Made by a program: the position numbers and the translations under genes
Notes under the pieces: model-generated
Databases searched by the model: none
What the model saw: the letters and a program-made list of their open reading frames with translations, nothing else
What the model was told of the DNA's origin: nothing
Part shown: in pieces, positions 33,384-43,271 of the stretch
Layout of the letters: each line of letters starts with the position of its first letter
Numbering within the stretch: position 1 is the first letter of the stretch
From: Nocardioides sp. JQ2195
GTDB taxonomy: Bacteria; Actinomycetota; Actinomycetes; Propionibacteriales; Nocardioidaceae
Length of the DNA: 64,000 nt
Direction of reading: 5' to 3'
NCBI RefSeq assembly: GCF_012272695.1
Contig: NZ_CP050902.1
Location: forward strand, 186,001-250,000

Positions 33384-35077
33384 TGCTCGTCCCCCAGGAC
33401 CGCGCTGACGTACGGCGTACGCTCCAGCAGGTCGGCAGCAGCCCGGTCGGTGTAGCCGTAGAGGGGCCCGGCGACCAGGGTCAGCGCGAGCGAGAAGGCG
33501 ATGAGGGCGGCGGTCGGCAGCACCATCGACAGCGGGAGCCGGGACGGCAGGCTCCCGTCCTGGAGCCGCTGGTGGAGGTCGCGGTCGGGCGCGTCGGAGT
33601 CGATCACCCGCCGGGCCTCCTCCAGGTCCCGGGTGCCGAAGGCGGTGCCGTGCACGTGCACGTGCTGGCCGTGGACCACCATGCCGTGCTGTCGCTGGTC
33701 GTCGTCGAGGTCGTCCTCGAGCCCGGGCAGGGCGCGCATCATCTCGTGCGCCTGCTCGGGGGTGCGCCAGAAGGCCAGGCTCCAGGTCTTCGCGATCGCG
33801 TAGAGCGTGAGCAGGCTGGTCACCACGGCGCCGGCGACCAGCAGCCAGGCCAGCGGGGTGCCGTCGTGGATGCCGGCCTGGAGGAGGCCGACCTTGCCGA
33901 TGAAGCCGGACATCGGCGGGATGCCGGCCAAGTTCATCGCCGGCACGAAGAAGAGCACGGCCAGCAGCGGGGAGAGCTTGGCCAGCCCGCCCATCCGGAT
34001 CAGGCCGGTGCTGCCGGTGCGGCGCTCGATCAACCCCACCACCAGGAACAGTGCGGTCTGGATGGTGATGTGGTGGGCGACGTAGAAGATGGCCCCCGAC
34101 ATGCCTTCGACGGTGGCCAGCCCGATCCCGAAGATCATGTAGCCGATGTGGCTGACCAGGGTGAAGGAGAGCATCCGCTTGATGTCGGACTGGGCGATGG
34201 CGCCGAGGATGCCGATCACCATGGTCAGCAGGGCTGCCCACAGCAGCAGGCTGCTCAGCGGCGAGTCGGGGAACAGCAGCACCTGCACCCGGATGATCGC
34301 GTAGACACCCACCTTGGTCAGCAACCCGGCGAACACCGCCGTGACCGGAGCCGGAGCGGTGGGATAGCTGTCCGGGAGCCAGAAGGACAACGGGAACACC
34401 GCGGCCTTGATCGCGAACGTGGTCAGCAGCAACAGCTGCAGCATCAGCGCGGTGCCGTCGGGCAGCTCGTCGAGACGTCCGGCGAGCTGGGCGAAGTTGA
34501 GGCTGCCGGTGGCGGCGTAGACCGCGGCCAACGAGATCAGGAACAGGCTCGAGGAGAGCATGTTGACCACCACGTAGATCGTGCCGGCCCGGATCCGGGC
34601 GCCGGTGCCACCGAGGGTGAGCAGCACGTAGCTGGCGAAGAGCAGCATCTCGAAGCTGACGAACAGGTTGAAGAGGTCGCCGGCCAGGAACGCGTTGGAG
34701 ACGCCGGCGACCAGCACCAGGAACGTCGGGTGATAGATCGAGACCGGTGCCTCGTGGGAGTCGCCGGTCATGCCCTGGCCGAGTGAGTAGAGCAGCACCA
34801 GCAGGGTGACCACGGCGGAGACCAGCAGCATCAGTGCGGAGAGCCGGTCGGCGACCAGCGCGATGCCGAGCGGCGAGGCCCAGCCGCCGACCCAGACCAC
34901 CTGCGGCCCGTTGCGGTCGGCCTCGACCATCAGGACCGCGGCGATCACCACCACCGCGGTCAGGATCGTGATGGTGACCAGTCGCTGGGCACGTGGGCGG
35001 TGGGAGAGCATCAGGGCGGCGCCGGCCCCCAGGAGGGGGAGCACGACGGGCAGCGGGACGAGGGCGGTCAGGTTCAC
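33380..35077 (-). CDS. mrpD: Mrp antiporter subunit D
   Basis: 565 aa, about 14 membrane helices, homologous to complex I antiporter-like subunits. Visible proton-path residues: Glu143 in NLFVSFEMLLFASY and Lys224 in TTFAIKAAVFPLSFWLPDSY. Starts with GTG at 35077, overlapping mrpC. A hydrophilic insertion of about 90 residues near the C-terminus (LEDDLDDDQRQHGMVVHGQH and beyond) is longer than in Bacillus MrpD and looks lineage-specific. Confidence 0.92.
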   Translation of the reverse strand: MNLTALVPLPVVLPLLGAGAALMLSHRPRAQRLVTITILTAVVVIAAVLMVEADRNGPQVVWVGGWASPLGIALVADRLSALMLLVSAVVTLLVLLYSLGQGMTGDSHEAPVSIYHPTFLVLVAGVSNAFLAGDLFNLFVSFEMLLFASYVLLTLGGTGARIRAGTIYVVVNMLSSSLFLISLAAVYAATGSLNFAQLAGRLDELPDGTALMLQLLLLTTFAIKAAVFPLSFWLPDSYPTAPAPVTAVFAGLLTKVGVYAIIRVQVLLFPDSPLSSLLLWAALLTMVIGILGAIAQSDIKRMLSFTLVSHIGYMIFGIGLATVEGMSGAIFYVAHHITIQTALFLVVGLIERRTGSTGLIRMGGLAKLSPLLAVLFFVPAMNLAGIPPMSGFIGKVGLLQAGIHDGTPLAWLLVAGAVVTSLLTLYAIAKTWSLAFWRTPEQAHEMMRALPGLEDDLDDDQRQHGMVVHGQHVHVHGTAFGTRDLEEARRVIDSDAPDRDLHQRLQDGSLPSRLPLSMVLPTAALIAFSLALTLVAGPLYGYTDRAAADLLERTPYVSAVLGDEQ

Positions 35078-35529
35078 TGCTCGGCCCCCTCTTCCTCGTA
35101 GACCTCGTCGGTGGCCCGGTCCTCGGCGGTGGCCTCGTGGGCCAGCTCGTGGCTGTCGGACACGTCGTCCGTGGCGGCCAGACGGCGGATCGCGGCATCC
35201 TCGACATCGTCCTGGACGTCGTCGTGCCCGTTCAGCTGCCAGCTGCGGTGGGCCATCGCCAACAGGAACGCGGTGGTGCCCAGCGCGATCACGATCGCCG
35301 TCAGCACCAGGGCCTGGGGCAGCGGGTCGGCCATCTCGTCGGTCGGTGTCGCGCCGATGATCGGCGGCTTGCCGGCCGGCCCGGCCGAGACCATGAACAA
35401 CAGGTTGACGCCGTTGCCGAGCATCAGCAGGCCGACCAGCACCCGGCTCAGGCTGCGCTCGAGGATCAGGTAGACGCCGCAGCCGATCAGGAACGACGCG
35501 GTGAGGATCAGGGTCAGGTTGGCACTCAC
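35074..35529 (-). CDS. mrpC: Mrp antiporter subunit C
   Basis: 151 aa, NuoK-like. Three membrane helices (about 5-25, 30-50, 75-97) with GCGVYLILERSLSRVLVGLL and QALVLTAIVIALGTTAFLLA. The last 50 residues form an acidic tail (DDVQDDVEDAA, then EEEGAEQ) not found in short MrpC proteins. GTG start at 35529, 13 bp after mrpA. Confidence 0.92.
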   Translation of the reverse strand: MSANLTLILTASFLIGCGVYLILERSLSRVLVGLLMLGNGVNLLFMVSAGPAGKPPIIGATPTDEMADPLPQALVLTAIVIALGTTAFLLAMAHRSWQLNGHDDVQDDVEDAAIRRLAATDDVSDSHELAHEATAEDRATDEVYEEEGAEQ

Positions 35530-35542
35530 AGGTTCACCTTGC

Positions 35543-38443
35543 TCACAGTCGCACCCCTCCGGCCGTCGTGTCCGCGGCCGTGCGTTCCTCGCGCAGGATC
35601 TGCCGGTCCAACCGGGATCCGAAGGTGCGCAGCAGGTCGAGGATCAGGCCGACCACGACGAGGTAGACACCGATGTCGAAGAACATCGAGGTGACCACGT
35701 GGGGCTCACCCAGCGGGCCGAGGTGGAAGTCGACCTGGGCGCTCTGCAGCACCTCGCCGCCGAAGGCGAGGGGCGCGAGTGCGGCCGCCGTGGCCACGAA
35801 GAGTCCGGTGCCCATCAGCATGCCGGCGTCGACCGGGGCCGCCTCGTCGAGCTCGTAGCGACCACCGGCGAGATAGCGCACCATCAGCGCCAGCCCGGTG
35901 ACCATGCCGGCCGCGAAGCCACCGCCGACGTGGTTGTGCCCCGCGAAGAGGAGATAGATCGAGAGCACCACCATCGTGTGGAACATCAGCCGGGTGACCA
36001 CCTCGAAGATGATCGAGCGGCGGTCGGGGCTCAGCGTGCGGGGCCCGGCCAGCCAGGTCCGCAGGCCCGGCGTGGTGGTCAGCTTCGTCACCGTCGAGGG
36101 ATAGGGGATCTCACGCACCCGGCGGATCCCGGACATCCGGGTGTCGAGGAAGATCAGGCTGGCCACCCCGGTGGCGGCCGCGACGAGCACCGAGATCTCG
36201 CCCATCGTGTCCCAGGCCCGGATGTCGAGCAGGATGACGCTGACGATGTTGTGGCCGCCGCCGTAGGCCAGGGCCGGTTCCGGGAAGCAGGCGGAGACCG
36301 GTTCGGCGGTGCGCGCGTTGGTGGACAGGATCATGAAGCCGGCCACCGCGACGCCCACGGCGGCGCCGAGGGCCATCCGGAACCACCGCTGCCGGGTGAG
36401 CGGGCGGTCGGTGAAGTGGCCGGGCAGCCGGCGCAGCACCAGCACGAAGACGACCAGGCTGGTGGTCTCGACGAGCACCTGGGTCAGCGCGAGGTCGGGT
36501 GCGCCGTGCAGGAGGAAGAGCAGGGCCGTGCCGTAGCCGGTGACGCCGACCAGCAGCACGGCCCGCAGGCGCCGCCGGGAGCGGACCGTGTAGATCGCGG
36601 CGAGCACCATCACCGCGCCGACCGCGGCCTGCTCCGGGGAGTCCCACAGGATGACGTCGATCGTGTCCGGGAAGGCGTCGACCATGACCACCCCGGGCAG
36701 GACGAGGACCACCAGCAGGATGAAGGTGAGGTACGCCGCCACGGAACCTCGCTGCGTCGTACCGGTGATCTCGACCGCGGCCCGGTCGATGCCGCGCATG
36801 GCCGAGCGGTAGAAGCGCTCCATGCTGAGCGTCGACGAGGTCAACGCCTGGAGCTGCGCCATCGCGTGCCGCTTGACGAAGAGCAGCGCCCCGACGGCGA
36901 CGACCAGGGCGGAGAAGAGCAGGGGCAGCCCGAGGCCGTGCCACAGAGCCAGCTCGGCGTGGTGGGCACCCTCGGGGAACTGGTGCAGGTAGCCGGCGAA
37001 CTCGTGGGTCATCGCCGGCCCGGAGAAGCCGAGGACCACCGTCAGCGCGGCCAGCACCACCGGTGCGAAGGCGAAGCCGACCGGGACCGGCCGTGCCGCG
37101 ATCGGGGCCACCGTCGGCTTGGTGGCGAAGGCGCCCCACAGGAAGCGCAGGGTGTAGGCCATGGTCAGCACCGAGCCGAGCACGATCCCGACGAGCACCA
37201 GCCACCCGGCGTACGGCGGCAGCCCGGTGCCGTCGCCGCCGGACGTGCGGGCCACGTCGAGCAGGGCGCCGAAGACGCTCTCCTTGCCGAGGAAGCCGAG
37301 CAGCGGCGGGAGCCCGGCCATCGAGGCGGAGCCGATCACCGCGGTGGCGAAGACCACCGGCATGGCGCGGGCCAGGCCGGAGAGCTCGCGCAGGTCACGG
37401 GTGCCGGTGGACTTGTCGATGATGCCGACGACGAGGAACAAGGTGGCCTTGAAGAGCGCGTGCGCGACCAGCATGCCCAGCCCGGCCAGCGCCGCGGCGC
37501 GGGTGCCGATGCTGAAGACGACCAGCAGGAAGCCGAGCTGGCTCACGGTGCCGTAGGCGAGCAGCAGCTTGATGTCGAACTGGCGCAGCGCCCGCCAGCC
37601 GCCCAGCAGCATCGTGAACACGCCGAGCACCAGGATGCTGCCGTGCCATCCGGGGGTTCCCGCGAAGGCGGGGGCGAGCAGCGCGACGAGGAAGACGCCG
37701 GCCTTCACCATGGAGGCTGCGTGCAGGTAGGCGCTGACCGGGGTGGGCGCGGCCATCGCGCCCGGGAGCCAGAAGTGGAACGGGAACAGGGCCGACTTGC
37801 TCAGCGCTCCGACCAGGACCAGCAGGACGCCGACCGTGGCCGCCGTGCCGCTGGGAGGATCGGCCAGCAGCTCGCTGGCCCGGTGCGTGTCACCCAGGGC
37901 GCCGAGGAGCAGGACCCCGACCAGCATGGCCAGGCCACCGAAGGTGGTGACGATCAGGGCCTGGGTGGCCGCCAGTCGGCTGGCTCGCCTGGCGGGGTCG
38001 TGGCCGATCAGGAGGTAGGAGAAGACCGTGGTCAGCTCCCAGAAGACATAGAGCAGCAGCAGGTCGTCGGAGACGACGAGTCCGAGCATGGCACCGGCGA
38101 ACGAGACGAAGATGCCCGAGAATCGCGCCACGGCCGGGTCGTCCCGCTCGAAGTACCAGGCGCAGTAGGCCATCACGAGCACGCCGATGCCGCTGACGAT
38201 CAGCACCATCACCCACTGCAGCGTGTCCATCCGCAGGGCGAGGTCGAACTTCAGGCTGGGCAGCCAGGAGATCGTCTCGGTCACCGTCTCCTCGTCGCGC
38301 ACCCGACCGGTCTGGGCGAGCGCCCAGACCAGGGTGGCCGCGGGGGCGACGGCGAGCGCGAGGAACACCTTGCGACCCATCAGGCGCACCAGGGCAGGGG
38401 CCAGCGGGGCTACCGCGAAGTGGGCGATGACGAGAGCGAGCAA
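35543..38443 (-). CDS. mrpA: Mrp antiporter subunit A with fused MrpB
   Basis: 966 aa, the large NuoL-like subunit. The N-terminal part (about 1-500) has Glu136 in YVFWELTTVFSYLLIG and Lys216 in ALSKSALFPFHFWLP. A DUF4040/MbhE-like section follows, and the C-terminal 200 residues form an MrpB domain (YLLFAGHNHVGGGFAAGMV), so A and B are fused and the operon has six genes for seven functions. A TTG at 38443 is the only start, 7 nt after GAGG and just after an upstream stop. The complex exports Na+ in exchange for protons. Confidence 0.92.
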   Translation of the reverse strand: MLALVIAHFAVAPLAPALVRLMGRKVFLALAVAPAATLVWALAQTGRVRDEETVTETISWLPSLKFDLALRMDTLQWVMVLIVSGIGVLVMAYCAWYFERDDPAVARFSGIFVSFAGAMLGLVVSDDLLLLYVFWELTTVFSYLLIGHDPARRASRLAATQALIVTTFGGLAMLVGVLLLGALGDTHRASELLADPPSGTAATVGVLLVLVGALSKSALFPFHFWLPGAMAAPTPVSAYLHAASMVKAGVFLVALLAPAFAGTPGWHGSILVLGVFTMLLGGWRALRQFDIKLLLAYGTVSQLGFLLVVFSIGTRAAALAGLGMLVAHALFKATLFLVVGIIDKSTGTRDLRELSGLARAMPVVFATAVIGSASMAGLPPLLGFLGKESVFGALLDVARTSGGDGTGLPPYAGWLVLVGIVLGSVLTMAYTLRFLWGAFATKPTVAPIAARPVPVGFAFAPVVLAALTVVLGFSGPAMTHEFAGYLHQFPEGAHHAELALWHGLGLPLLFSALVVAVGALLFVKRHAMAQLQALTSSTLSMERFYRSAMRGIDRAAVEITGTTQRGSVAAYLTFILLVVLVLPGVVMVDAFPDTIDVILWDSPEQAAVGAVMVLAAIYTVRSRRRLRAVLLVGVTGYGTALLFLLHGAPDLALTQVLVETTSLVVFVLVLRRLPGHFTDRPLTRQRWFRMALGAAVGVAVAGFMILSTNARTAEPVSACFPEPALAYGGGHNIVSVILLDIRAWDTMGEISVLVAAATGVASLIFLDTRMSGIRRVREIPYPSTVTKLTTTPGLRTWLAGPRTLSPDRRSIIFEVVTRLMFHTMVVLSIYLLFAGHNHVGGGFAAGMVTGLALMVRYLAGGRYELDEAAPVDAGMLMGTGLFVATAAALAPLAFGGEVLQSAQVDFHLGPLGEPHVVTSMFFDIGVYLVVVGLILDLLRTFGSRLDRQILREERTAADTTAGGVRL

Positions 38444-38586
38444 GGGTGGGCCTCAATGCGTGGGGTCCGTGTCGGGGCAATCCTAGGGAATGACCGGGTG
38501 GCTCGAGTCACGGACCGCGCGCTCCTGCCGGAAGCCTTCTAGACTCGGGCCCGTCCGGTGGCCATGACAACCTGGGGGTCCTCGCA

Positions 38587-40362
38587 ATGATCCGCCTGCC
38601 TGCAGCAGGGGAGAGCTTCGGTCGTTACCAGCTCGAGCGCACTCTCGGTCATGGCGGTATGGGCGTGGTCCTTGCGGCCCGGGACACTACGCTGGGCCGC
38701 GACGTCGCCGTGAAGCTCGTCGTCCCGCAGTACGCCGCGGACCCCGGCTTCCGGGCCCGGTTCCAGCAGGAGGCGGCGACGCTGGCCAAGCTGGACTCGG
38801 CACACGTGGTGAGCATCTTCGACCACGGGGAGCAGGACGGTGTGCTGTTCCTGGTCACCCAGCTGGTCGCGGGCGGTGACCTGCTCCAGCTGATCCACCG
38901 CGAGGGAGCGATGCCCCCCGCGCTGGCCATCGACGTGCTGGGCCAGGTGGTCCTCGGCCTGTGCGACGCCCATGCCGTCGGGGTGATCCACCGTGACATC
39001 AAGCCGGCCAACGTGTTGCTGCGCGGACGCGGACGTGACCTCGATGTGTTCCTCTGCGACTTCGGCATCGCCACCACACCCGGCGCCGACCTGTCCCGCA
39101 CCGGCACGGTCGCCGGCAGCCTGCCCTACATGGCGCCGGAACGGCACCGGGGGGAGAAGGCCGGTGTCGCCGGCGACGTCTATGCCGCTGGCTGCCTGCT
39201 GTGGCACGTGCTGACCGGCTCCGCGCCGTACGCCGGCACCGACGTCGAGGTCGCCCTCGGCCACATCCAGGGGCCCATCCCGCAGCTTCCGGGCAAGGAC
39301 GACTTCAGCTCCGCGGTCAACGCCCTGCTGCGCCGGTCGATGGCGAAGGAGCCGCGCAGGAGGCACCCGTCGGCCCGTGCGCTGCACGCCGAGCTGGCCC
39401 ACCTGGCCACCCTCGCCCCGGACTCGGTCCTGTTGCCGGGAGCGACGGCGTTCCGGGCACCGATCGTGCTCGAGAGGGGCAGGCGTCGCTGGGTCCCGGG
39501 GACGGTCGCCGCGGTCGCGACCGGAGCGGTGGTCGTGGGCACCCTGTTCGCCGCCGGATTCCTCGAGGGGGATCCGGAGCGCCAAGCCGCCTCGGTCCTC
39601 GGCAGGTCGAGCACGCCCTCCACGGTCGCGGCGGCGAAGGTGGTCAACGAGCCGCCGACGTTGGTGCCGGCCACCTCCTCGGAGTCGGCGTCGTCGTCGG
39701 AGCCCACCGATGCGGCGGAGCCCGGCGAGGGTCCGCGGGTGAGGCGCCGGGCAGCCCGTTCCGGTGGTGACGGCGGTGCCGGTGAGGGCGGTGGCGGCGA
39801 CGGCGGTCCGGTCCCGACGAAGCGCAAGGACCGGACCAAGACCTCGACGACCCCGACCCCGGCTCCGGTCAACCACTACCGCTGCTGGAACGGCGACGAG
39901 GTGCCGGACTACTCCGACTGCACGCGTCCCCTCGGTTGGACCGGAGCCAGCTACATCTTCCGTGACCTCCCGAACCTGAGTGACTGCCGGGCCGTGGCAC
40001 AACCGGCCAGCCCCAACATGGTCGAGTCGTGGGGATGTCGCTACGCGAGTGGCGGGACCGAGAAGAACTGGGTGACGATCAGTCGTTGGTACACCTCACG
40101 CAACGCCAGGTCCTACTACTCGAGCTGGTTCAGCGGCGTGGCCAGCTCCGGTGCGTGGTTGCGGGGTGATCGCCGCTTCGGCGTGGCCATGTCCGGGCGC
40201 AAGGGCGACCGCCAGCGTCGCTTCGGAGTCGTCCGGATCTATGAGAACGAGCCGTGGTCGGTGTCGGTCAATGCCACCGACAAGGCGGCGCGCAAGGCCT
40301 TCTTCGACCGTTTCCATCGCTACCGCTACCCGAACTGGTTGCGCGGCTACAAGTACCAGTGA
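38587..40362 (+). CDS. Transmembrane Ser/Thr protein kinase with a Cys-containing extracellular domain
   Basis: 591 aa. Kinase domain about 11-270: GHGGMGVV, Lys43, HRDIKPANVLL (Asp137), DFGIAT, YMAPERH. Then a transmembrane helix (303-325), a Ser/Thr/Pro-rich extracellular stalk (about 330-420) and a compact domain (about 425-591) rich in Tyr/Trp/Arg with four Cys that could form two disulfides. It starts 144 bp from the divergent mrp operon. The domain may sense an envelope or ionic signal; that is inference. Paralogous to the soluble kinase at 19508. Confidence 0.92.
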   Translation: MIRLPAAGESFGRYQLERTLGHGGMGVVLAARDTTLGRDVAVKLVVPQYAADPGFRARFQQEAATLAKLDSAHVVSIFDHGEQDGVLFLVTQLVAGGDLLQLIHREGAMPPALAIDVLGQVVLGLCDAHAVGVIHRDIKPANVLLRGRGRDLDVFLCDFGIATTPGADLSRTGTVAGSLPYMAPERHRGEKAGVAGDVYAAGCLLWHVLTGSAPYAGTDVEVALGHIQGPIPQLPGKDDFSSAVNALLRRSMAKEPRRRHPSARALHAELAHLATLAPDSVLLPGATAFRAPIVLERGRRRWVPGTVAAVATGAVVVGTLFAAGFLEGDPERQAASVLGRSSTPSTVAAAKVVNEPPTLVPATSSESASSSEPTDAAEPGEGPRVRRRAARSGGDGGAGEGGGGDGGPVPTKRKDRTKTSTTPTPAPVNHYRCWNGDEVPDYSDCTRPLGWTGASYIFRDLPNLSDCRAVAQPASPNMVESWGCRYASGGTEKNWVTISRWYTSRNARSYYSSWFSGVASSGAWLRGDRRFGVAMSGRKGDRQRRFGVVRIYENEPWSVSVNATDKAARKAFFDRFHRYRYPNWLRGYKYQ

Positions 40363-40410
40363 GCGTGGTCCGGGCCCCGTTGCCCGGGTGTCGGGCAGCT
40401 GCCCCGTGTG

Positions 40411-40635
40411 TCAGGCGGGCGGCGGCGGACGACGGTCGTCGACGACGTGGGTCGTGCGGGAACGCTGCGCGTTCATCACGAGTGCCAGCACGATCGCGAG
40501 CGCTCCGACGATCACCAGGATCCAGCCGATCGTCTCCGACGCCACGGCGTCGTCGATGCTCGCCGGCAGGTCGACGGCTCCGAGGGCGAGGATCAATCCG
40601 ATCACCAGCAGGACGATGCCGAGTCCGATACCCAT
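40411..40635 (-). CDS. Small membrane protein (DUF6458-like)
   Basis: 74 aa with two membrane helices (about 2-21 and 36-56) separated by VDLPASIDDAVASETIGWIL, and a basic/Pro tail. The pattern matches DUF6458 proteins of actinobacteria. ATG at 40635 behind GGGAG. Single gene, convergent with the kinase; function unknown. Confidence 0.75.
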   Translation of the reverse strand: MGIGLGIVLLVIGLILALGAVDLPASIDDAVASETIGWILVIVGALAIVLALVMNAQRSRTTHVVDDRRPPPPA

Positions 40636-40685
40636 CACTTTGCTCCCTTGGTCGAGGACTGGGACCCACTGTGGCACAAATGCGG

Positions 40686-40717
40686 CACTCCCCGGCCGAT
40701 TGCCCGGCCGGGGAGTG
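40686..40717 (-). terminator. Terminator after the FadE gene
   Basis: Perfect 12-bp GC-rich stem (40686-40697 with 40706-40717) with an 8-nt loop, 22 bp after the stop of the acyl-CoA dehydrogenase gene on its strand. It is followed by GCCGCATTTGTG, a weak U-tract. Confidence 0.65.
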
Positions 40718-40739
40718 TTCGCGTCTGGGGGTGCCAGGA

Positions 40740-42650
40740 TCAGAAGGCAGCCTCGTCGAGGTCCATCAGGGCCAGGTCGACGTTCTCGGCGAGCAGGCGC
40801 TCCGAGGTCAGCTTCGGCAGGTTGTTCTGCGCGAAGAACTGCGCCGCGGCAACCTTGCCCTCGTAGAAGTGGCGGTCCTTCTCGGAGACCTCGCCGGCAA
40901 GCTTGTCCAGGGCGACCTCGGCGCCCTTGAGCAGCAGCCAACCGCACACCACGTCGCCCAGCGCCATCAGCAGGCGGGTGGTGTTCAGGCCGACCTTGTA
41001 GATGTTGCGGATGTTTCCGTCGCCCTCGCCTGTGTTGCTCGAGGCGTCGGCCGACATCAGGTCGTTGATCATCGTGCCGACCATGGCGTTGGCGTCCTCG
41101 AGGGCCGTGGCGAGCAGCTCGCGCTCGACCTTGAGGCGACCGCCCGAGTCGGCAGCGTCGCCGGCCTTGATGAAGCCCTCGATCTCGGCAGCGAGGTGGC
41201 CGAGTGCGCGGCCCTGGTCCTTGACGATCTTCCGGAAGAAGAAGTCCTGGCCCTGGATCGCGGTGGTGCCCTCGTAGAGCGTGTCGATCTTGGCGTCGCG
41301 CACGTACTGCTCGATCGGGTACTCCTGCAGGAAGCCCGAGCCACCGAAGGTCTGCAGCGACTCGGTGCCGAGCAGGACCCACGAGCGCTCGGAGCCGTAG
41401 CCCTTGACGATCGGGAGCAGCAGGTCGTTGACCGCGGCGGCCAGCTTGGCCTCCTTGGTGTCGGACTCTCCGGCGGCCTCGGCGATCATCACCTGGTCCT
41501 GGTAGGACGCGGTGTAGAGAACCAGCGCGCGCATCGCCTCCGCGAACGCCTTCTGCGTCATCAGCGAACGACGTACGTCGGGGTGGTGGGTGATCGTGAC
41601 GCGGGGCGCGGTCTTGTCGGCGGCCTGGGTCAGGTCGGCGCCCTGGACGCGCTCCTTGGCGTACTCGAGCGCGTTGAGGTAACCGGTCGAGAGCGTGGCG
41701 ATGGCCTTGGTGCCGACCATCATGCGGGCGTTCTCGATGACGTCGAACATCTGGGCGATGCCGTTGTGCACCTCGCCGAGCAGCCAGCCCTTGGCGGGCT
41801 CGCCGCCGCCGACCTGCGGGTCGCCGAAGGTGACCTCGCAGGTGTTGGAGACCTTGATCCCCATCTTGTGCTCGACGTTGGTGACATAGATGCCGTTGCG
41901 CTCACCGGTCAGCTCGCCGGTCTCGTGGTCGAAGTGGTGCTCGGGCATCCAGAACAGCGAGAGTCCCTTGGTGCCGGGGCCACCTGCGCCCTCGACGCCC
42001 TCGGGCCGGGCCAGCACCAGGTGCATGACGTTCTCGGTCATGTCGTTGGTGGCGCTGGTGATGAAGCGCTTCACGCCGGTGACGTTCCACGAGCCGTCGT
42101 CGTTCGGGGTGGCCTTGGTGCGGCCGGCCCCGACGTCGGACCCGGCGTCGGGCTCGGTCAGGACCATGGTGCAGCCCCACTGGCGCTCGACCATGAACTG
42201 GGCGACCTTCTGGTCGCGCTCGTTGCCGTTGTTGTAGACGACGCCGGCGAACGGGGCGCCTGCGGCGTACATGTGCAGCGGGGCGTTGGAGCCGAGCACC
42301 ATCTCGCCGATGGCCCAGTTGAGGCTGGAGGGAGCCGGGGTTCCGCCCAGCTCCTCGCGAATCTGGAGGCGCCAGTACTCGGCGTCCATCCAGGCCTTGT
42401 AGGACTTCTTGAACGACTCCGGCAGGGGAGCCGAGTGGGTCTCGGGGTCGAAGACCGGCGGGTTGCGGTCGCTGTCCTCGAAGGAAGCGGCGAGATCCTC
42501 GCGGGCGAGGCGGTCCACCTCGGCAAGGATCGTCTTGGCTGTGTCGACGTCGACGTCGGCGAAGGGACCCCGGCCCAGGACCTGGTCCCGGCCGAGCACC
42601 TCGAAGAGGTTGAACTCGATGTCGCGCAGGTTGCTCTTGTAGTGGCTCAC
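40740..42650 (-). CDS. Acyl-CoA dehydrogenase, long FadE5-like form
   Basis: 636 aa, about 250 longer than typical acyl-CoA dehydrogenases because of a C-terminal helical domain (about 490-636), as in very-long-chain and FadE5-type enzymes. Motifs: [34 protein letters not shown], and [19 protein letters not shown] with the catalytic Glu in YEG, intact here. Broad chain-length beta-oxidation is likely; electrons go through ETF to EtfD. It is divergent from an Rrf2-type regulator, with 159 bp between starts. Confidence 0.92.
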   Translation of the reverse strand: MSHYKSNLRDIEFNLFEVLGRDQVLGRGPFADVDVDTAKTILAEVDRLAREDLAASFEDSDRNPPVFDPETHSAPLPESFKKSYKAWMDAEYWRLQIREELGGTPAPSSLNWAIGEMVLGSNAPLHMYAAGAPFAGVVYNNGNERDQKVAQFMVERQWGCTMVLTEPDAGSDVGAGRTKATPNDDGSWNVTGVKRFITSATNDMTENVMHLVLARPEGVEGAGGPGTKGLSLFWMPEHHFDHETGELTGERNGIYVTNVEHKMGIKVSNTCEVTFGDPQVGGGEPAKGWLLGEVHNGIAQMFDVIENARMMVGTKAIATLSTGYLNALEYAKERVQGADLTQAADKTAPRVTITHHPDVRRSLMTQKAFAEAMRALVLYTASYQDQVMIAEAAGESDTKEAKLAAAVNDLLLPIVKGYGSERSWVLLGTESLQTFGGSGFLQEYPIEQYVRDAKIDTLYEGTTAIQGQDFFFRKIVKDQGRALGHLAAEIEGFIKAGDAADSGGRLKVERELLATALEDANAMVGTMINDLMSADASSNTGEGDGNIRNIYKVGLNTTRLLMALGDVVCGWLLLKGAEVALDKLAGEVSEKDRHFYEGKVAAAQFFAQNNLPKLTSERLLAENVDLALMDLDEAAF

Positions 42651-42708
42651 GGACCCACCTTTTCCATGTTCAGGGGAGTGGACGAGCAGATGTCTCTACT
42701 CGTCAGTA

Positions 42709-42716
42709 ACTTAAGT
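42709..42716. promoter_or_regulatory. ACTTAAGT palindrome in the FadE/Rrf2 intergenic region
   Basis: An 8-bp palindrome in the AT-rich stretch between the divergent FadE and Rrf2-type genes, 59 bp from the FadE start. An ACAATCT box (42788-42794) about 15 bp before the Rrf2 start could be its -10 element. The palindrome is a weak operator candidate on its own. Confidence 0.35.
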
Positions 42717-42809
42717 ATGAATCGCAATCGCCGTGCACGCAAGGCGAGACGCGTCACTCAGCCGGGGATCGTGGACTGGATCACACGACAATCTGAGAGA
42801 CTGGGCGCC

Positions 42810-43268
42810 ATGCGCGTCTCCGCCAAGTCCGACTACGCCCTGCGTGCCCTGATCGAGATGGCGCATGCTGCCGGGGCCTCGCCGATCAGCGCGGAGGAGC
42901 TGGGTCGGCGCCAGGACATCCCCCACGGCTTCCTCCAGGCGATCCTGGCCGACCTCCGACGCTCGGGCATCGTGGTGTCCCAGCGCGGGCAGTCGGGCGG
43001 ATGGCGGCTGACCGGCGAGGCGAGCACGGTCAGCGTGGCCGACGTCATCCGCGCGGTCGACGGCCCCTTGGTCTCCGTCTACGGCCTGCGGCCCGAGGCG
43101 GTCACCTACAACGAGAAGGCCGATGTGCTGCAGCACGTCTGGATCGCCGCGCGTCGTTCGCTGCGTGACGTGTTCGAGGAGGTCTCGATCGCCCAGCTCG
43201 CCGCCGGCACGCTGCCGGAGGCGGTCACCTCACGCACGGCCGACGAGGACGCCTGGCAACCCCACTGA
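42810..43268 (+). CDS. Rrf2 family transcriptional regulator
   Basis: 152 aa. N-terminal winged helix typical of Rrf2 (MRVSAKSDYALRALIEMA; IPHGFLQAILADLRRSGIV; RGQSGGWRLT). No cysteines occur where IscR and NsrR bind an Fe-S cluster, so it is not a cluster sensor of that kind; a CymR-like or ligand-free mode is more likely. ATG at 42810 at the family's usual N-terminus. Divergent from FadE, which is the obvious target. A three-unit 22-bp array begins 3 bp after its stop codon. Confidence 0.88.
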   Translation: MRVSAKSDYALRALIEMAHAAGASPISAEELGRRQDIPHGFLQAILADLRRSGIVVSQRGQSGGWRLTGEASTVSVADVIRAVDGPLVSVYGLRPEAVTYNEKADVLQHVWIAARRSLRDVFEEVSIAQLAAGTLPEAVTSRTADEDAWQPH

Positions 43269-43271
43269 CCC

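Noticed and set aside
35501..38542. A 1013-codon plus-strand frame
   Set aside because: It is entirely antisense to mrpA; its Gln/His/Arg/Gly-rich composition is typical of the complementary frame of a GC-rich membrane-protein gene.
40254..42809. Long plus-strand extension upstream of the Rrf2 gene
   Set aside because: The frame is antisense to FadE and to the small membrane protein; Rrf2 homology begins only at 42810.
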